From positions 1 to 64,000 of the forward strand of contig PIZK01000003.1 of assembly GCA_002835545.1 (NCBI GenBank): a stretch of DNA of 64,000 nucleotides, written 5' to 3'. The translations under genes and the position numbers were made by a program. This document shows, piece by piece, positions 62,292 through 64,000 of the stretch. The notes under the pieces are model-generated. The model made no database searches, was not told the origin of the DNA, and was given only the letters and a program-made list of their open reading frames with translations. Origin of the DNA: Alteromonadales bacterium alter-6D02. GTDB taxonomy: Bacteria > Pseudomonadota > Gammaproteobacteria > Enterobacterales > Psychrobiaceae. Within the stretch, counting starts at the first letter, position 1; each line of letters opens with the position of its first letter.

Positions 62292-62307
62292 TGGCATAGC
62301 TATTGCT
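62292..62307 (+). promoter_or_regulatory. Sigma54 promoter for flgBCDE
   Basis: TGGCATAGCTATTGCT matches the sigma54 consensus TGGCAYRN4TTGCW at all specified positions. The predicted start is near 62318, 23 nt before flgB. This fits the FlrA/FlrC-RpoN hierarchy of polar flagella. Confidence 0.88.
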
Positions 62308-62340
62308 TTATATATACAAAACCATTGAAGAGACAAAATT

Positions 62341-62736
62341 ATGACGATCTCATTTGATAAAGCATTAGGAATTGCACAGCACACTGTGGGTATTAGAGCC
62401 CAGCGTGCTGAGTTAATTGCCAGTAATATTGTGAACGCCGATACTCCGCATTATAAAGCGCGAGATATGGACTTTGCTACAGCGATGCGAAATGCGGAGT
62501 CTAATTTATCTTCAAGTATGGCTAGAACTCATGATAAGCACTTTAAAGTCACTTCTTCTGTTGGTGACGGTGTGGCGTATCGTATTCCAAATCAACCTGA
62601 TACTGGTGATGGCAATACAGTTGATGTACAAATGGAACGAAACTTGTATATGAAAAACGCATTGGAGTATCAGTCTAGTCTACAATTTCTCGGCGGTAAG
62701 TTTAAAGGGCTTAGATTAGCCATTAAAGGATCTTAA
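62341..62736 (+). CDS. flgB: Flagellar basal-body rod protein FlgB
   Basis: A proximal rod protein of 131 residues. The conserved N-terminal FDKALGIAQHTVGIRAQRAELIASNIVNADTPHYKARDMDF, abbreviated here, and the C-terminal rod motif NALEYQSSLQFLGGKFKGLRLAIKG are typical. First gene of the sigma54-driven rod/hook operon; the flgC ATG follows two bases after the stop. Confidence 0.95.
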   Translation: MTISFDKALGIAQHTVGIRAQRAELIASNIVNADTPHYKARDMDFATAMRNAESNLSSSMARTHDKHFKVTSSVGDGVAYRIPNQPDTGDGNTVDVQMERNLYMKNALEYQSSLQFLGGKFKGLRLAIKGS

Positions 62737-62738
62737 TT

Positions 62739-63155
62739 ATGAGTTTATATAATATTTTTGATGTCGCCGGTTCTGGAATGAGTGCTCAGTCATTGAGATT
62801 AAATGTTACGGCATCTAATCTTGCCAATGCTAATAGTGTCAGTAGCAGCGTCGAAGAGACCTATCGTGGTCGCCATCCGGTTTTTGCCGCTGAGCTACAA
62901 AAAGCTGCCGCTAATCAAGAAGAGTCAGTGCCAGTAAAAGTGTTAGGTATAGTTGAAGATCAAGATCCTTTACGCCAAGAGTATAACCCTAATCACCCAT
63001 TGGCAGATGAAAACGGTTATATATATAAGCCGAATGTCAATGTGATGGAGGAGATGGCCAATATGATGTCAGCTTCACGTTCTTATCAAACTAATGTGCA
63101 AGTCGCTGATGCTGCAAAGCAAATGCTAATGAAAACACTGCAATTAGGTAAATAG
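62739..63155 (+). CDS. flgC: Flagellar basal-body rod protein FlgC
   Basis: A proximal rod protein of 138 residues. The N-terminal FDVAGSGMSAQSLRLNVTASNLANANSV and the C-terminal VNVMEEMANMMSASRSYQTNVQVADAAKQM, in outline, are the shared flagellar rod/hook D0 motifs. It is two bases from flgB and eleven from flgD. Confidence 0.95.
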   Translation: MSLYNIFDVAGSGMSAQSLRLNVTASNLANANSVSSSVEETYRGRHPVFAAELQKAAANQEESVPVKVLGIVEDQDPLRQEYNPNHPLADENGYIYKPNVNVMEEMANMMSASRSYQTNVQVADAAKQMLMKTLQLGK

Positions 63156-63166
63156 GGGAATTAGTA

Positions 63167-63856
63167 ATGAGCACAATTGATACTAGTAATGCTTATCTAG
63201 ATTCGATGCGCTGGCAAAAAGAGCCAGTGAAAGTTGATGATGGTTCTAATCAGACATTAGATCAAGAGGACTTTCTTCGCTTATTGACTGAGCAGTTAGC
63301 AATGCAAGATCCATCAAAACCTGTTGATAATGATCAGATGATTTCACAAATGGCTTCCTTTAGTACGGTGGAAGGTATTTCTCAAATGACCAATCAGTTT
63401 GAAGATTTAAATTCGGTTATGACATCTTCTCAAGCATTACAGGCTTCGAGCTTGGTCGGTCAAAAAGTTCTCATTCCTGCGAATGTGGGGCATGTTAAGC
63501 CTGGTGAAAGTATTGAGGCGGTTATTAGTTTACCTGAAGCAACCCCTGGTATGTCAGTTCGTATAGAGAACGAAACGGGTGAGTTAATTAAAACTATCAA
63601 GCTGGCTAATATGCCGGCAGGTAATAATGAATTCACTTGGGATGGCACTAACGAAAAGGGAGAAGCTGTGCCTGAAGGTAATTATTCAATTAAAGCCACT
63701 GGCAGTGTTGGTGGAGAACAACAAGAATTAGCTGTTTCAACATACAGTCATGTAGCGAGCGTTAGCTTAGGGAATTCTGCTAACGGCGTAGTATTAAATT
63801 TAAGAGGGCTAGGCAACATTTCACTGAATGAAGTGTTAGCAGTTGCCGAAGGTTAA
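63167..63856 (+). CDS. flgD: Flagellar hook cap protein FlgD
   Basis: The hook scaffolding cap of 229 residues, needed for FlgE polymerisation. The N-terminal part (LDQEDFLRLLTEQLAMQDPSKPVDNDQMISQMASFSTVEGISQM, in outline) is highly conserved. The FLIB-like and Tudor-like C-terminal half includes FTWDGTNEKGEAVPEGNYS. It is followed 20 bases later by flgE. Confidence 0.95.
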   Translation: MSTIDTSNAYLDSMRWQKEPVKVDDGSNQTLDQEDFLRLLTEQLAMQDPSKPVDNDQMISQMASFSTVEGISQMTNQFEDLNSVMTSSQALQASSLVGQKVLIPANVGHVKPGESIEAVISLPEATPGMSVRIENETGELIKTIKLANMPAGNNEFTWDGTNEKGEAVPEGNYSIKATGSVGGEQQELAVSTYSHVASVSLGNSANGVVLNLRGLGNISLNEVLAVAEG

Positions 63857-63876
63857 TCTGAAAAGAGGGTTTTAAA

Positions 63877-64000
63877 ATGTCTTTTAATATCGCACTAAGT
63901 GGCATCGCTGCATCAAAGAAAGATTTGGATGTGACGGCCAATAATATTGCTAACGTAAACACTATCGGCTTTAAAGAGTCTCGTGCAGAATTTGCCGATG
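63877..64000 (+). CDS. flgE: Flagellar hook protein FlgE (partial, 5' end)
   Basis: The first 41 codons of flgE; the window ends inside the gene. SFNIALSGIAASKKDLDVTANNIANVNT is the D0 motif of hook proteins, given in two parts. GAGGG lies about ten bases before the ATG. Confidence 0.9.
   Translation, partial: MSFNIALSGIAASKKDLDVTANNIANVNTIGFKESRAEFAD

Overview
The window reads as a chromosomal segment of a marine gammaproteobacterium of the Alteromonadales. Gene content and order (ndk-rlmN-pilW-rodZ-ispG-hisS-yfgM-bamB-der, the liu leucine-degradation operon, FlgP/FlgT flagellar accessory proteins, CheV/CheR next to flgBCD, TonB-receptor/halogenase cluster) and a fairly AT-rich composition point to a relative of Colwellia, Thalassotalea or Psychrosphaera. 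Family and genus are inference. No phage, CRISPR array or plasmid backbone was seen.

Layout. 0-1.7 kb: the end of an rRNA operon with two tandem 5S genes, a terminator, a stray 5S fragment and a decayed IS630 element. 1.7-3 kb: a tiny HTH protein and a surface-anchored protein. 3-12.4 kb: the conserved housekeeping run from ndk to der (nucleotide balance, rRNA methylation, type IV pilus, cell shape, isoprenoid synthesis, translation, outer-membrane assembly, ribosome assembly). 12.4-19.4 kb (minus strand): a DUF6351-like hydrolase, an AbgT transporter and an M16 protease lipoprotein. 19.8-22.1 kb: an orphan large secreted protein. 22.3-28.6 kb: a small membrane protein with an FNR-like site, pntAB, a sodium-symporter-family transporter and asd.

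28.7-32.5 kb: a sigma54-type promoter followed by four small lipoproteins (three with FlgO-type domains) and an HDOD-GAF regulator. This is the least conventional gene set in the window. 32.5-43.3 kb: leucine/isovalerate catabolism, with scoAB, liuE-D-C-B-A and liuR on the minus strand and a divergent PrpE-like acyl-CoA synthetase. Together they take isovaleryl-CoA to acetoacetate and acetyl-CoA, and on to acetoacetyl-CoA. 43.4-49.6 kb: assorted single genes (Spo0M-like, RRF-related, chemoreceptor, S9 peptidase, DUF2913).

49.7-56.4 kb (minus strand): a TonB-dependent receptor, two flavin-dependent tryptophan-halogenase-family proteins and SapC, with a pair of LacI-type operators upstream of the receptor. 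A tRNA-Arg(CCT) gene follows. 57-64 kb: a flagellar region with flgT-flgP-flgN-flgM-flgA on the minus strand and cheV-cheR and flgB-C-D-E on the plus strand. A sigma28-type promoter precedes flgM and a sigma54-type promoter precedes flgB. The flgB promoter closely resembles the one before the FlgO-domain lipoprotein operon 33 kb away, and flgO is absent from its usual place between flgP and flgT. This suggests that the flagellar outer-membrane ring gene set has been split and amplified.
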